NCBI RefSeq assembly: GCF_030160075.1
Contig: NZ_BSNQ01000009.1
Span: 678,295-742,294 of the forward strand
DNA: 64,000 nt
DNA from: Dyella lipolytica
Lineage (GTDB): Bacteria > Pseudomonadota > Gammaproteobacteria > Xanthomonadales > Rhodanobacteraceae
Reading direction: 5' to 3'
Under the pieces are notes generated by a model that was not told the origin of the DNA, made no database searches, and saw only the letters and a program-made list of their open reading frames with translations. The position numbers and the translations under genes were made by a program. This document shows, one piece after another, positions 16,897 to 24,706 of this stretch. The first letter of the stretch is position 1. Each line of letters opens with the position of its first letter.

Positions 16897-17930
16897 ACAT
16901 GAAGCTGCTCAGCTATATCGCCGGCCTGCTTGGCCTGGCTGTCGCCATCGCACTGGTGGCACATCAGGGTTGGGGTGAAATCGCCAGCGCCATCGATCGC
17001 GCCGGCTGGCCCCTGTTGTGGTTGTTGCCGTTCCACGTACTCCCACTGCTGCTGGACGTGATCGGCTGGCGCGTGCTGATCGCGCCACGCGATCCACATC
17101 GGCGAGCCACCCTTCCTTTCCTGTTCTGGATCGCCGCGATCCGCGAGGCAAGCAACCGCTTGTTGCCGGTCGCGAACATCGGCGGCGAAATCATCGGCAT
17201 CCGCCTGGTGAAGTGGCGCGGCATCGCCGGCGCGGCCGCGGCGGCAAGCATCATCATGGAAGTGCTGCTCACACTGGTGAACCAATATCTGTTCACCGCG
17301 CTGGGCATCATCCTGTTGATCGAACTGACGCGGAATATCAGCGCTTTCAGCACGGTCATTTCGGCGCTCGTCGCCAGCCTGCCGCTGCCGATTTTCCTGA
17401 TCATCGTGTTGCGTCATGGCAAGGTGTTTTCGCGCCTGGAGACCTTCGCGGAGAAATTGCTGGGTGGCCGCTCGAAGCTTACGGAGCTGATCGACGGTTC
17501 GAACCTGGATCTGGAAATCCGCGCGCAATATTCGCGACCGCTACGCCTGATCGTCGCCTGCGGCTGGCAATTCCTCGGTTACGTAGTCGGCAGTTTCGAA
17601 ACCTGGCTGGCGCTGCACCTGCTGGGTTATCCGATCAGCATGTGGGACGCTATTGCTATCGAAGCGGTGACGCAGGCGCTGCGCCATATCATCTTCGTGG
17701 TGCCGGCCGGCCTGGGTGTGCAGGAAGGCGGTCTGGTGCTGTTTGGCAACATGATCGGCCTTCCGCCGGAAGCCAGCGTGGCGCTGTCGCTGGTCAAGCG
17801 CATGCGCGAGGTTGGCTTCGGCGTGCCCGCGCTGATTTCCTGGCAGTGGGCCGAAGCGCGCCGAATACGCACCCAGTGGCGCGACGGCGCGGGCGCGGCG
17901 CCTGAATTGTCCAACAGCCGCGACGCATAA
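16893..17930 (+). CDS. hpnL: Hopanoid-associated membrane protein HpnL (LPG synthase-like fold)
   Basis: 345 residues from GTG 16893, overlapping the hpnK stop by 4 bases; ATG 16899 is an equally possible start. It has about seven to eight membrane helices and belongs to the lysylphosphatidylglycerol synthase transmembrane/UPF0104 group (EASNRLLPVANIGGEIIGIRLVKWRG near the first third, ending with VPAGLGVQEGGLVLFGNMIG). It probably takes part in moving or handling hopanoids at the membrane; the exact role in this family is not proven. Confidence 0.88.
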   Translation: MNMKLLSYIAGLLGLAVAIALVAHQGWGEIASAIDRAGWPLLWLLPFHVLPLLLDVIGWRVLIAPRDPHRRATLPFLFWIAAIREASNRLLPVANIGGEIIGIRLVKWRGIAGAAAAASIIMEVLLTLVNQYLFTALGIILLIELTRNISAFSTVISALVASLPLPIFLIIVLRHGKVFSRLETFAEKLLGGRSKLTELIDGSNLDLEIRAQYSRPLRLIVACGWQFLGYVVGSFETWLALHLLGYPISMWDAIAIEAVTQALRHIIFVVPAGLGVQEGGLVLFGNMIGLPPEASVALSLVKRMREVGFGVPALISWQWAEARRIRTQWRDGAGAAPELSNSRDA

Positions 17931-17976
17931 CACCGCCCAACGCCATACGTTAAAAGAAAGAAGACGAGGTTTTTTG

Positions 17977-18870
17977 ATGTCGAACGACGCCGCCATTGCT
18001 GCCGCCGATTACGCCATGCGCAACTGGCTGGGTGCCGAGCCCGGCAAGATCAAAATCGGCTCGGATGCACACAAGCGCCTGTTCTGCCGGATGCTGCTGG
18101 ACACGCATAACCCGTATAAGCCCGCCGTCATCGTGTGGCCAACGTTGGGCGCGGATGCTTTGCATCGCATCACCTCGCTACCGATCTGGGATATCGCGGT
18201 GCAAACCGAAGGCCGCGCCACGTTGCGCGTGGAGACATTCACCAAGACGGTAAAAGATCCGCTGCTGGTGGACGCGCTAACCATGGACGGTGGTGAAGAA
18301 GCGCGCCACAAGGTAGTGCTGAGCAAGCTGGTGGAAGCCTATGGCATTGCACTCGCGCCGGAACCCGAATACGAAGTACCGAAGGATCCCGAATGGGGTT
18401 GGCTGGTCACCGGCTACAGCGAATGTATCGACAGCTTCTTCGCTTTCGGTCTGTTCGAATCGGCCAAGCGCACCGGCTACTTTCCTGCCGAACTGGTGGA
18501 AACCTTCGAGCCGGTGATCCAGGAAGAAGCGCGGCATATTTTGTTCTTTGCCAACTGGGCGGCGTGGTACCGCCGCCAGCTGCCCTGGTGGCGACGTCCG
18601 CTGTTCGCGCTGAAAGTGCTGCGCGTATGGACGTTCCTGATCTGGGAGCGCATCGGCATCGCCAAGGGCCTGGACACCAATGGTGAGATGCAGGATGCGA
18701 ACTTCGCGATGACCGGTCACGAACAGATGGGCATCGACCTCAAGGTCGGCGAACTGATCGACATCTGCCTGGCCGAAGACAAGCGGCGCATGGATGGTTA
18801 TGACAGCCGGCTTCTACGCCCGACCTTTGTTCCGCGCTTGGCACGCATCGCGCGCTTCTTTATCCGCTAA
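17977..18870 (+). CDS. Ferritin-like putative diiron protein, function unknown
   Basis: 297 residues from ATG 17977 with GACGAGG upstream; 46 bp after hpnL on the same strand. Two EEARH motifs (residues 107-111 and 183-187), plus Glu79 in a first helix and Glu149 in a third, give the E/ExxH pattern of a four-helix carboxylate-bridged diiron protein. There is no clear signal peptide. A Trp/Arg-rich hydrophobic stretch (about 191-225) could lie on the membrane surface. It is not one of the named Hpn proteins. In this position it might carry out an oxygen-dependent modification of a hopanoid or isoprenoid, which is inference only. Alternatives are an oxidoreductase of another lipid or a metal-handling ferritin-like protein. 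Confidence 0.7.
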   Translation: MSNDAAIAAADYAMRNWLGAEPGKIKIGSDAHKRLFCRMLLDTHNPYKPAVIVWPTLGADALHRITSLPIWDIAVQTEGRATLRVETFTKTVKDPLLVDALTMDGGEEARHKVVLSKLVEAYGIALAPEPEYEVPKDPEWGWLVTGYSECIDSFFAFGLFESAKRTGYFPAELVETFEPVIQEEARHILFFANWAAWYRRQLPWWRRPLFALKVLRVWTFLIWERIGIAKGLDTNGEMQDANFAMTGHEQMGIDLKVGELIDICLAEDKRRMDGYDSRLLRPTFVPRLARIARFFIR

Positions 18871-18879
18871 CGGGGCGTT

Positions 18880-19146
18880 AGAGCCTGTCTACGATGTCGG
18901 CGTGGCCCGCGCCGGGACTGTTTGCCTGTCGGGCAAGGAGGAACGAAGGCGTGTATGTCGATACACAACTGAGTGAGGACGCAGCCCGGCGGGCAAACAG
19001 ACCCGGCCCTTCGGGTTGTCACGGTGCGGCCGCCATGCGGCAGCGCGCGGCTTGGCTTGCCAGCCAGGCAAGCGCTGCGCCACGCACTACCACCTGCCGG
19101 CCGCACCGTGACAACGCGGGCTACGCCGACATCGTAGACAGGCTCT
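18880..19146. repeat. 267-bp multi-armed inverted-repeat element (MITE-like)
   Basis: Outer arms 18880-18911 and 19115-19146 are complementary at 31 of 32 positions. Inside lie two further hairpin arms: 18918-18934 with 18984-19000 (15 of 17 paired, itself holding a GTGTAT/ATACAC hairpin) and 19016-19032 with 19098-19114 (17 of 17, holding GCAGCGC/GCGCTGC and GCTTGCC/GGCAAGC pairs). A small CCCG/CGGG hairpin separates them. The whole folds as a cloverleaf. It fills the gap between the ferritin-like gene and hpnA, its right end touching the hpnA stop codon. Confidence 0.85.
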
Positions 19147-20123
19147 CACTGCTGCTGACGAAACCACTGCACGGCATCTTCCAGCGCCAGACGTGCGGGA
19201 CGCGCCGAGTAACCGAGTTCGCGCTCGGCCTTCGCACTGGAAAAGAACATGCGTTTTTTCGACATGCGCACTTCTTCCACGGTGGCGATCGGATTCATGC
19301 CCGTGAGGCGCGCCCATGCTTCGGATGCATACGCAATCGGCATCACCACCGCATGCGGCAAGCGAACCTTGGGCGGCGACCGTCCCGCGATGTCCGCGAT
19401 CTCGATCAGCACATCGCGCAGGCTCATATCGAAGCCGCCAAGAATGTAGCGCTCGCCCACCACGCCGCGTTCGAACGCCAGCCAGTGTCCTTCGGCCACA
19501 TCGTCCACATGCACGATGTTGAGTCCGGTATCGACGTACGCAGGAACGCGGCCGTTCATCGCGTCGCGCACCACGCGGCCGGTAGGCGTGGGTTTGATGT
19601 CGTGCGGACCGATCGGCGTGGAGGGATTGACGATCACCACCGGCAAACCGTCGGCGGCAAATTTTCTAGCCTCCGCTTCGGCGAGAAATTTGGAGCGCTT
19701 GTAGTGTCCGATCATGTCGTCGACCGTCACCGGGGTGGTCTCGCTGCCGGGCGTACCGTCCTTGGGGATACCCAGCGTGGCGACGCTGCTGGTGTAGACG
19801 ATGCGCGGCACGCCGACCCGCTTCGCCGCTTCCAGGATCGCGCGCGTACCGTCGACATTGGCGCGATACAACTCCGCGGGATCGGGCGCCCAAAGTCGAT
19901 AATCGGCCGCGACATGGAACAGCGCATCGCAGCCGTCGCAAGCTGGCAGCAAGGAAGCCGGCTTGGTGAGATCACCCTCGAGGACTTCTACGTCGAGCCC
20001 CTGCAAATTGCGGCGATCCGAGCCGGCTCTCGCCAGCACTCGGACACTATGTCCGCCGCGGAGCAAGCGCCGTGCGACCGCCGAGCCGACAAAACCCGTG
20101 GCCCCCGTGACCAGCGCCTTCAC
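19146..20123 (-). CDS. hpnA: Hopanoid-associated sugar epimerase/NAD-dependent reductase HpnA
   Basis: About 325 residues from GTG 20123 (an alternative GTG at 20138 adds five). The SDR/epimerase fold is clear: ALVTGATGFVGSAVARRLL (NAD-binding GxxGxxG), then a YTSSVATLG segment with the catalytic Ser/Thr, and in place of YxxxK the local GHYKRSKFLAE stretch (Tyr-Lys-Arg-Ser-Lys). This matches the HpnA group found in hopanoid loci, whose exact substrate is uncertain. It is the only minus-strand gene between plus-strand hopanoid genes and abuts the cloverleaf element. Confidence 0.9.
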   Translation of the reverse strand: MKALVTGATGFVGSAVARRLLRGGHSVRVLARAGSDRRNLQGLDVEVLEGDLTKPASLLPACDGCDALFHVAADYRLWAPDPAELYRANVDGTRAILEAAKRVGVPRIVYTSSVATLGIPKDGTPGSETTPVTVDDMIGHYKRSKFLAEAEARKFAADGLPVVIVNPSTPIGPHDIKPTPTGRVVRDAMNGRVPAYVDTGLNIVHVDDVAEGHWLAFERGVVGERYILGGFDMSLRDVLIEIADIAGRSPPKVRLPHAVVMPIAYASEAWARLTGMNPIATVEEVRMSKKRMFFSSAKAERELGYSARPARLALEDAVQWFRQQQ

Positions 20124-20344
20124 GGTGAAACCGCCCACATGGGGACCGGCGGCGCGTATCGGTCATGGGCCCGCACATTCAAACGAGTTGGGACTGTCAT
20201 CGCACAATTATGGACGAAAACCGCTCGCTGCTTCAGCATAATAGCGATGGTTGCCCCACCCCCACCCGCTTCGCAACCTGATGCGCGTTGTGACGCGGGA
20301 ACTTCAAACAGCGCCAGCATTCCAAATTCCAGCACTCGTCGGTG

Positions 20345-20353
20345 TGGCATAAT
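20345..20353 (+). promoter_or_regulatory. Possible extended -10 promoter for the squalene synthase operon
   Basis: TGGCATAAT has the TG-N-(T/C)ATAAT form of an extended -10 element, 22 bp upstream of the chosen ATG. No -35 box at the right distance is seen, which extended -10 promoters do not require. Confidence 0.4.
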
Positions 20354-20374
20354 TGGAACGGCCGAGGCATGCCC

Positions 20375-21544
20375 ATGACCCAACAACAAAATGCCACCAT
20401 CCACGCGATAGGCGATGAGGCCAACACCTATCAGGATGCGATCCTGCCGAAGGTGTCCCGGACCTTTGCGCTGACCATCCCCCAGCTTCCCCCGGAGCTG
20501 CGGCGCGCCGTGGCCAACGCCTATCTGCTGTGTCGCATCGCCGACACCATCGAAGACGAGCCGGCGCTGTCGGCCGCACAGAAGCGCGCTTTCGAGAATG
20601 CCTTCGTCGATGCCGTCACCGGCGATGCCGATCCGCAACGCGTCGCCAACGATGTTGCGCCCCTACTTTCGAACGAGACGCTGGAAGCCGAACGCGACCT
20701 GATGCGGCAGCTGCCGCTGGTGTTGCAGGTCACGCGCAGCCTCGCGCCTGCGCAGCAAGCCTCCATCGTGAAGTGCCTGCAGATCATGTCGCACGGCATG
20801 CACGACTTTCAGCGCAAGGCCGGACTGCATGGCCTGCCCACGCTGCATGACCTGGATCGCTACTGCTACTGCGTCGCCGGCGTGGTGGGCGAGATGCTGA
20901 CCGAACTGTTCGTCGACTTCGAACCTGCACTCGCTCCGCATCGCAACACCATGTTGCGTCTGGCCGTGTCCTTCGGTCAGGGCTTGCAGATGACCAACAT
21001 CCTCAAGGATCAATGGGAAGACCGCGCGCGCGGCGCCTGCTGGTTGCCGCAGGACATGTTTGCGCGTCACGGCATCAAGCTGATCGATCTGCAAGCCGGC
21101 AAGCAGAACGCTGGTTATGCCGCCACGATGTCCGAGCTGATCGGCATTGCCCATGCGCACCTGCGCCAGGCGCTCGAGTACACCCTGCTGATTCCGGTCA
21201 AGCATGCTGGCATTCGCCGTTTCTGCCTGTGGGCGATCGGCTTGGCGCTGCCGACCCTGCGCAATCTGCAGAACAACCTCGACTTCTCGGCCGGTACGCA
21301 AATCAAGATTTCGCGCAAGGCCGTCGGGCGCACCATCGTGATGACGCGCCTGCTCGGCAAATCCAACGCGGGTTTGCGCTGGCTGTTTGCGATGAACGCG
21401 CGCGGTCTGCCGCTCACGCCGCTGACCGTCGAATGGAGCGAGCCTTCGACGCCCACGCACACCTGGCCTAAGCGCTCCATTCCGCACATCACGAACGTTA
21501 CCTGGCACGAGCCGGCGGAAGTCCAGGAAGTTCGGCAGCGATGA
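20375..21544 (+). CDS. Squalene synthase-type enzyme (trans-isoprenyl diphosphate synthase, head-to-head)
   Basis: 389 residues from ATG 20375, chosen because GAGG lies 7 bases upstream; ATG 20369 is also possible. Two Asp-rich motifs are present: LCRIADTIEDEP (about residue 55) and GLQMTNILKDQWED (about 213). The protein is about 100 residues longer than HpnC or HpnD, and no HpnC or HpnE is in the locus, so it looks like a one-enzyme squalene synthase converting two FPP to squalene with NADPH. A role as HpnD (presqualene diphosphate synthase) with partners elsewhere is the alternative. Its stop overlaps the cyclase start (ATGA). Confidence 0.82.
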   Translation: MTQQQNATIHAIGDEANTYQDAILPKVSRTFALTIPQLPPELRRAVANAYLLCRIADTIEDEPALSAAQKRAFENAFVDAVTGDADPQRVANDVAPLLSNETLEAERDLMRQLPLVLQVTRSLAPAQQASIVKCLQIMSHGMHDFQRKAGLHGLPTLHDLDRYCYCVAGVVGEMLTELFVDFEPALAPHRNTMLRLAVSFGQGLQMTNILKDQWEDRARGACWLPQDMFARHGIKLIDLQAGKQNAGYAATMSELIGIAHAHLRQALEYTLLIPVKHAGIRRFCLWAIGLALPTLRNLQNNLDFSAGTQIKISRKAVGRTIVMTRLLGKSNAGLRWLFAMNARGLPLTPLTVEWSEPSTPTHTWPKRSIPHITNVTWHEPAEVQEVRQR

Positions 21545-23517
21545 AGTCTTCGACGCCCAACACCGCTTCCGCCGCCACTGCCGATCTCTTCCAGTCACCT
21601 CAAACGACCCGCCTGGACGAGGCCATCGAACGCGGCCGCGCAGCCCTGCTGGCGCATCAGCACCATGACGGACACTGGTGCTTCGAACTGGAGTCCGACT
21701 GCACGATCACCGCCGAATACATCCTGATGATGCATTACATGGATGAGATCGACGATGTGTTGCAGGAAAAGATGGCGCGATACCTGCGCGCCATCCAGGC
21801 GACCGATACGCACGGCGGTTGGCCGCAGTATATCGGCGGCGCGATTGACCTGTCGTGCACCGTGAAGGCTTATTACGCGCTCAAAGCTGCGGGCGACGAT
21901 CCCGCGGCGGAACACATGCGGCTGGCGCGCGAAGCCATTCTGGCACTCGGCGGTGCGGCGAAAACCAATGTGTTCACGCGTATTCTGCTGGCTTTGTTCG
22001 AGCAGGTGCCGTGGCGCGCCACGCCGTACGTGCCGGTCGAAATCATGCTGCTGCCGCGCTGGTTCCCGTTCCATATCGAGAAGATTTCGTATTGGGCGCG
22101 CACCACGCTGGTGCCGCTGACCGTGCTCTGCTCGCTCAAGGCCAAAGCGATCAATCCGCGCAAGATCGACATCCGCGAGTTGTTCGTCACACCGCCCGAA
22201 CTGGAGCGTCACTATTTCATTCGCGGCAACCTGCTGAATCGCAGCTTCCTGGTGCTGGACAAGGTCGGCCGCATGGTCGATCGCTTCATTCCTAAGAAAC
22301 TGCGGCAACGCGCGGTCAAGAAAGCGGAAGCGTGGTTCTTACCTCGCATGAACGGCGAAGACGGCATCGGCGCCATCTTTCCGCCGATGGTCAACAGTTA
22401 CGAAGCGATGGCCCTGCTCGGCTATCCGAAGGATCATCCGGCGCGACAGACGTGTCTGCGCTCGATCCAGAAGCTGGTGATCCATCGCAGCGACGGTTCT
22501 GCCTACTGCCAGCCTTGCGTGTCGCCGATCTGGGACACCGTGTGGAGCGCGTTGACGCTGATGCATACCAGCGACGATGCATCGACACAGGCCGCCGTTG
22601 CCAAGTCCGTCGACTGGCTCACCGCGAAGCAGGAGCTGGAACTCAAGGGCGACTGGGCCGCACGGGCGCCCGATGCAGCACCGGGCGGCTGGGCCTTTCA
22701 GTACAACAACGCGTATTACCCCGATATCGACGATACGGCGGTAGTCGCCGCTTTGCTGCATATCCAGGATCGCCGTCGTGGCGAATCGGGGCGTCATCGT
22801 TTCAACACCGATCGCGCTGCCGACTGGATGATCGCGCTGCAATCGAAGAATGGCGGCTTCGCTGCCTTCGATGCCGACAACACGCATTACAACCTCAACG
22901 CGATTCCCTTCGCCGACCACGGCGCGCTGCTTGATCCGCCGACCGAGGATGTATCCGGTCGCGTCGCGGCGTGCCTGGGTGTGCTTGCACGTCCGCAAGA
23001 CAAAGAAAGCTTGCGCCGCTGCATCGACTACCTGCGCTCCGCGCAGCTGGACGATGGCAGCTGGTGGGGCCGCTGGGGTAGCAACTACATCTACGGCACC
23101 TGGAGCGTGCTCGGCGGTCTTGCGCTGGCCGGCGAGGATCTTCGCCAGCCATATATTCGCAAAGCCATCGACTGGTTGCGCTCGAAGCAACATGCCGACG
23201 GCGGCTGGGGCGAAACCAACGACAGCTACATCGAGGCCGCTCTGCGCGGCACCAATCACAACGTAAGCACGCCGCAATCCACCGCGTGGGCCGTGCTCGC
23301 ACAGCTGGCCGTGGGTGACGTGCACTCGGAGTCGGTGCGACGCGGCATCGCTTTCCTGATGGCCGACCAGCGGGCGAATGGGTTGTGGTTCCACCCTTCG
23401 CACAACGCACCCGGCTTCCCACGCGTGTACTACCTCAAATACCACGGCTACACGGCGTATTTCCCGCTGTGGGCGTTGGCCCGGTATCGGCAACTGCTGC
23501 AACCGGCTGCGGCTTGA
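21541..23517 (+). CDS. shc: Squalene-hopene cyclase
   Basis: 658 residues, normal for the family. The catalytic DxDD motif is DIDD at residues 395-398 (YYPDIDDTAV). Several QW repeats are visible, for example QSKNGGFAAFD, QLDDGSWWGRWG and KQHADGGWGETNDSY, and the N-terminal HQHHDGHWCFELESD. It cyclises squalene to hopene/hopanol as a monotopic membrane enzyme. The gene sits between the squalene synthase and hpnG, overlapping both by 4 bases, so the three are tightly coupled. Confidence 0.97.
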   Translation: MKSSTPNTASAATADLFQSPQTTRLDEAIERGRAALLAHQHHDGHWCFELESDCTITAEYILMMHYMDEIDDVLQEKMARYLRAIQATDTHGGWPQYIGGAIDLSCTVKAYYALKAAGDDPAAEHMRLAREAILALGGAAKTNVFTRILLALFEQVPWRATPYVPVEIMLLPRWFPFHIEKISYWARTTLVPLTVLCSLKAKAINPRKIDIRELFVTPPELERHYFIRGNLLNRSFLVLDKVGRMVDRFIPKKLRQRAVKKAEAWFLPRMNGEDGIGAIFPPMVNSYEAMALLGYPKDHPARQTCLRSIQKLVIHRSDGSAYCQPCVSPIWDTVWSALTLMHTSDDASTQAAVAKSVDWLTAKQELELKGDWAARAPDAAPGGWAFQYNNAYYPDIDDTAVVAALLHIQDRRRGESGRHRFNTDRAADWMIALQSKNGGFAAFDADNTHYNLNAIPFADHGALLDPPTEDVSGRVAACLGVLARPQDKESLRRCIDYLRSAQLDDGSWWGRWGSNYIYGTWSVLGGLALAGEDLRQPYIRKAIDWLRSKQHADGGWGETNDSYIEAALRGTNHNVSTPQSTAWAVLAQLAVGDVHSESVRRGIAFLMADQRANGLWFHPSHNAPGFPRVYYLKYHGYTAYFPLWALARYRQLLQPAAA

Positions 23518-24251
23518 GCGGCGCGGCGACCATCCGCACCACCGGTGTCGTGGTGGCACTGGCATCGGAAGCCAAGGCGCTTGTTTCACGTAACGTGCAA
23601 CCCGAATGCGTGACACCGCTCGCGGATGGAGCAGCACTGTGGTTGAGCGGCATGGGTCAGGCTGCGGCACAGCGTGCGGCACATGGATTGATCGATGCTG
23701 GCGCCAAGGCGCTGGCAATCTTTGGTGTCGCAGGCGCACTGGATGCACGCCTGCGCAATGGCACGTTGTTTTGTCCTGAGTGCATTCTCGACGACAACGG
23801 CCGTGACTACGCGACAGACGCTCGCTGGCGCACCCATCTAGTACAGCGATTGGCGGCGACAACACAGCTACCGCATGCAAACGGATCGTTACTCAGCGTC
23901 CAAACACCCTTGCTGACAGCGTTGGCAAAGACGGCCGCACATGAACGTTACGCGACACTGGCGGTAGACATGGAAAGCGCCGCAGTCGCCGCGGTCGCAC
24001 GCGAGCGCGACCTGCCATTCGTGTGTGTGCGCGCCATCGTCGACGAAGTGGACGACACGGTTCCCCTCGCCTTGCACGACAGCGTCGATGCATGGGGGCG
24101 TCCGCGTCCGCTCGGCCTGATCGCCGCCCTCTGCCGCCATCCGTCGCTATGGGCAGACCTGCCCCGACTATACTCACGCATGCAAGGAGCCACGCTTGCG
24201 CTACGCACCGTCGCCGAGGCGACGGGACCGACGCTTGGCTGGCGCGCATGA
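23514..24251 (+). CDS. hpnG: Adenosylhopane nucleosidase/phosphorylase HpnG
   Basis: About 245 residues from TTG 23514, which overlaps the cyclase stop as TTGA; longer readings would invade the cyclase. It has the purine nucleoside phosphorylase/MTA nucleosidase fold: TGVVVALASEAKALV, an LWLSGMGQAAAQRAA segment, IFGVAGALD, and LAVDMESAAVAAVARE with the conserved Met-Glu. HpnG removes adenine from adenosylhopane made by HpnH. It ends the sqs-shc-hpnG unit; the CopC-like gene starts 55 bp later. Confidence 0.9.
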   Translation: MSGAATIRTTGVVVALASEAKALVSRNVQPECVTPLADGAALWLSGMGQAAAQRAAHGLIDAGAKALAIFGVAGALDARLRNGTLFCPECILDDNGRDYATDARWRTHLVQRLAATTQLPHANGSLLSVQTPLLTALAKTAAHERYATLAVDMESAAVAAVARERDLPFVCVRAIVDEVDDTVPLALHDSVDAWGRPRPLGLIAALCRHPSLWADLPRLYSRMQGATLALRTVAEATGPTLGWRA

Positions 24252-24306
24252 GTCGCCTATTTCGTATCGCCGTCATCACGGCCACGTCCCACCGGAGAAC
24301 CCTCTG

Positions 24307-24675
24307 ATGTCCCTGCATCGTCGTTTTGGAATTTTCCTGGTCGCTGCGACCTGCACTTTCGTCAGCCTGTCCGCATCGGCGCATGCCATTCTGGTCGACA
24401 GCACGCCCAAGCCAAACGGCACGCTGACCGCGGGCCACGCAGCATTGGTCTTCAAGTACAACAGCAAGATCGACCAGCATCGTTCGCGGCTTACCCTGGT
24501 CAAGCCCGACCACAGCGAAACGGTGCTGACTATCGCCGCCAACAGCAAAAGCAACGAACTGGATAGCAGTGCCGATCTTGCGCCGGGTTCGTACTCGGTG
24601 CGCTGGCAGGCGCTTGCTCTGGATGGACACATCACCCGTGGCGATGTGCCCTTCACCGTCATTGCCGCGCCGTAA
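24307..24675 (+). CDS. copC: CopC-domain periplasmic copper-binding protein
   Basis: 122 residues with a signal peptide cut after SASA, leaving an N-terminal His (HAILVDSTP) as in copper-binding CopC proteins. The C-terminal DGHITRGDVPF segment supplies the second Asp/His ligand pair. The single Ig-like domain lacks a Met-rich loop, so it should be a Cu(II)-type CopC. It is followed 31 bp later by a CopD-like membrane protein, the usual partner in copper delivery or uptake. Confidence 0.88.
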   Translation: MSLHRRFGIFLVAATCTFVSLSASAHAILVDSTPKPNGTLTAGHAALVFKYNSKIDQHRSRLTLVKPDHSETVLTIAANSKSNELDSSADLAPGSYSVRWQALALDGHITRGDVPFTVIAAP

Positions 24676-24706
24676 CGCCTAACCCCTCCAGTCTGAGCGA
24701 ACCCTC

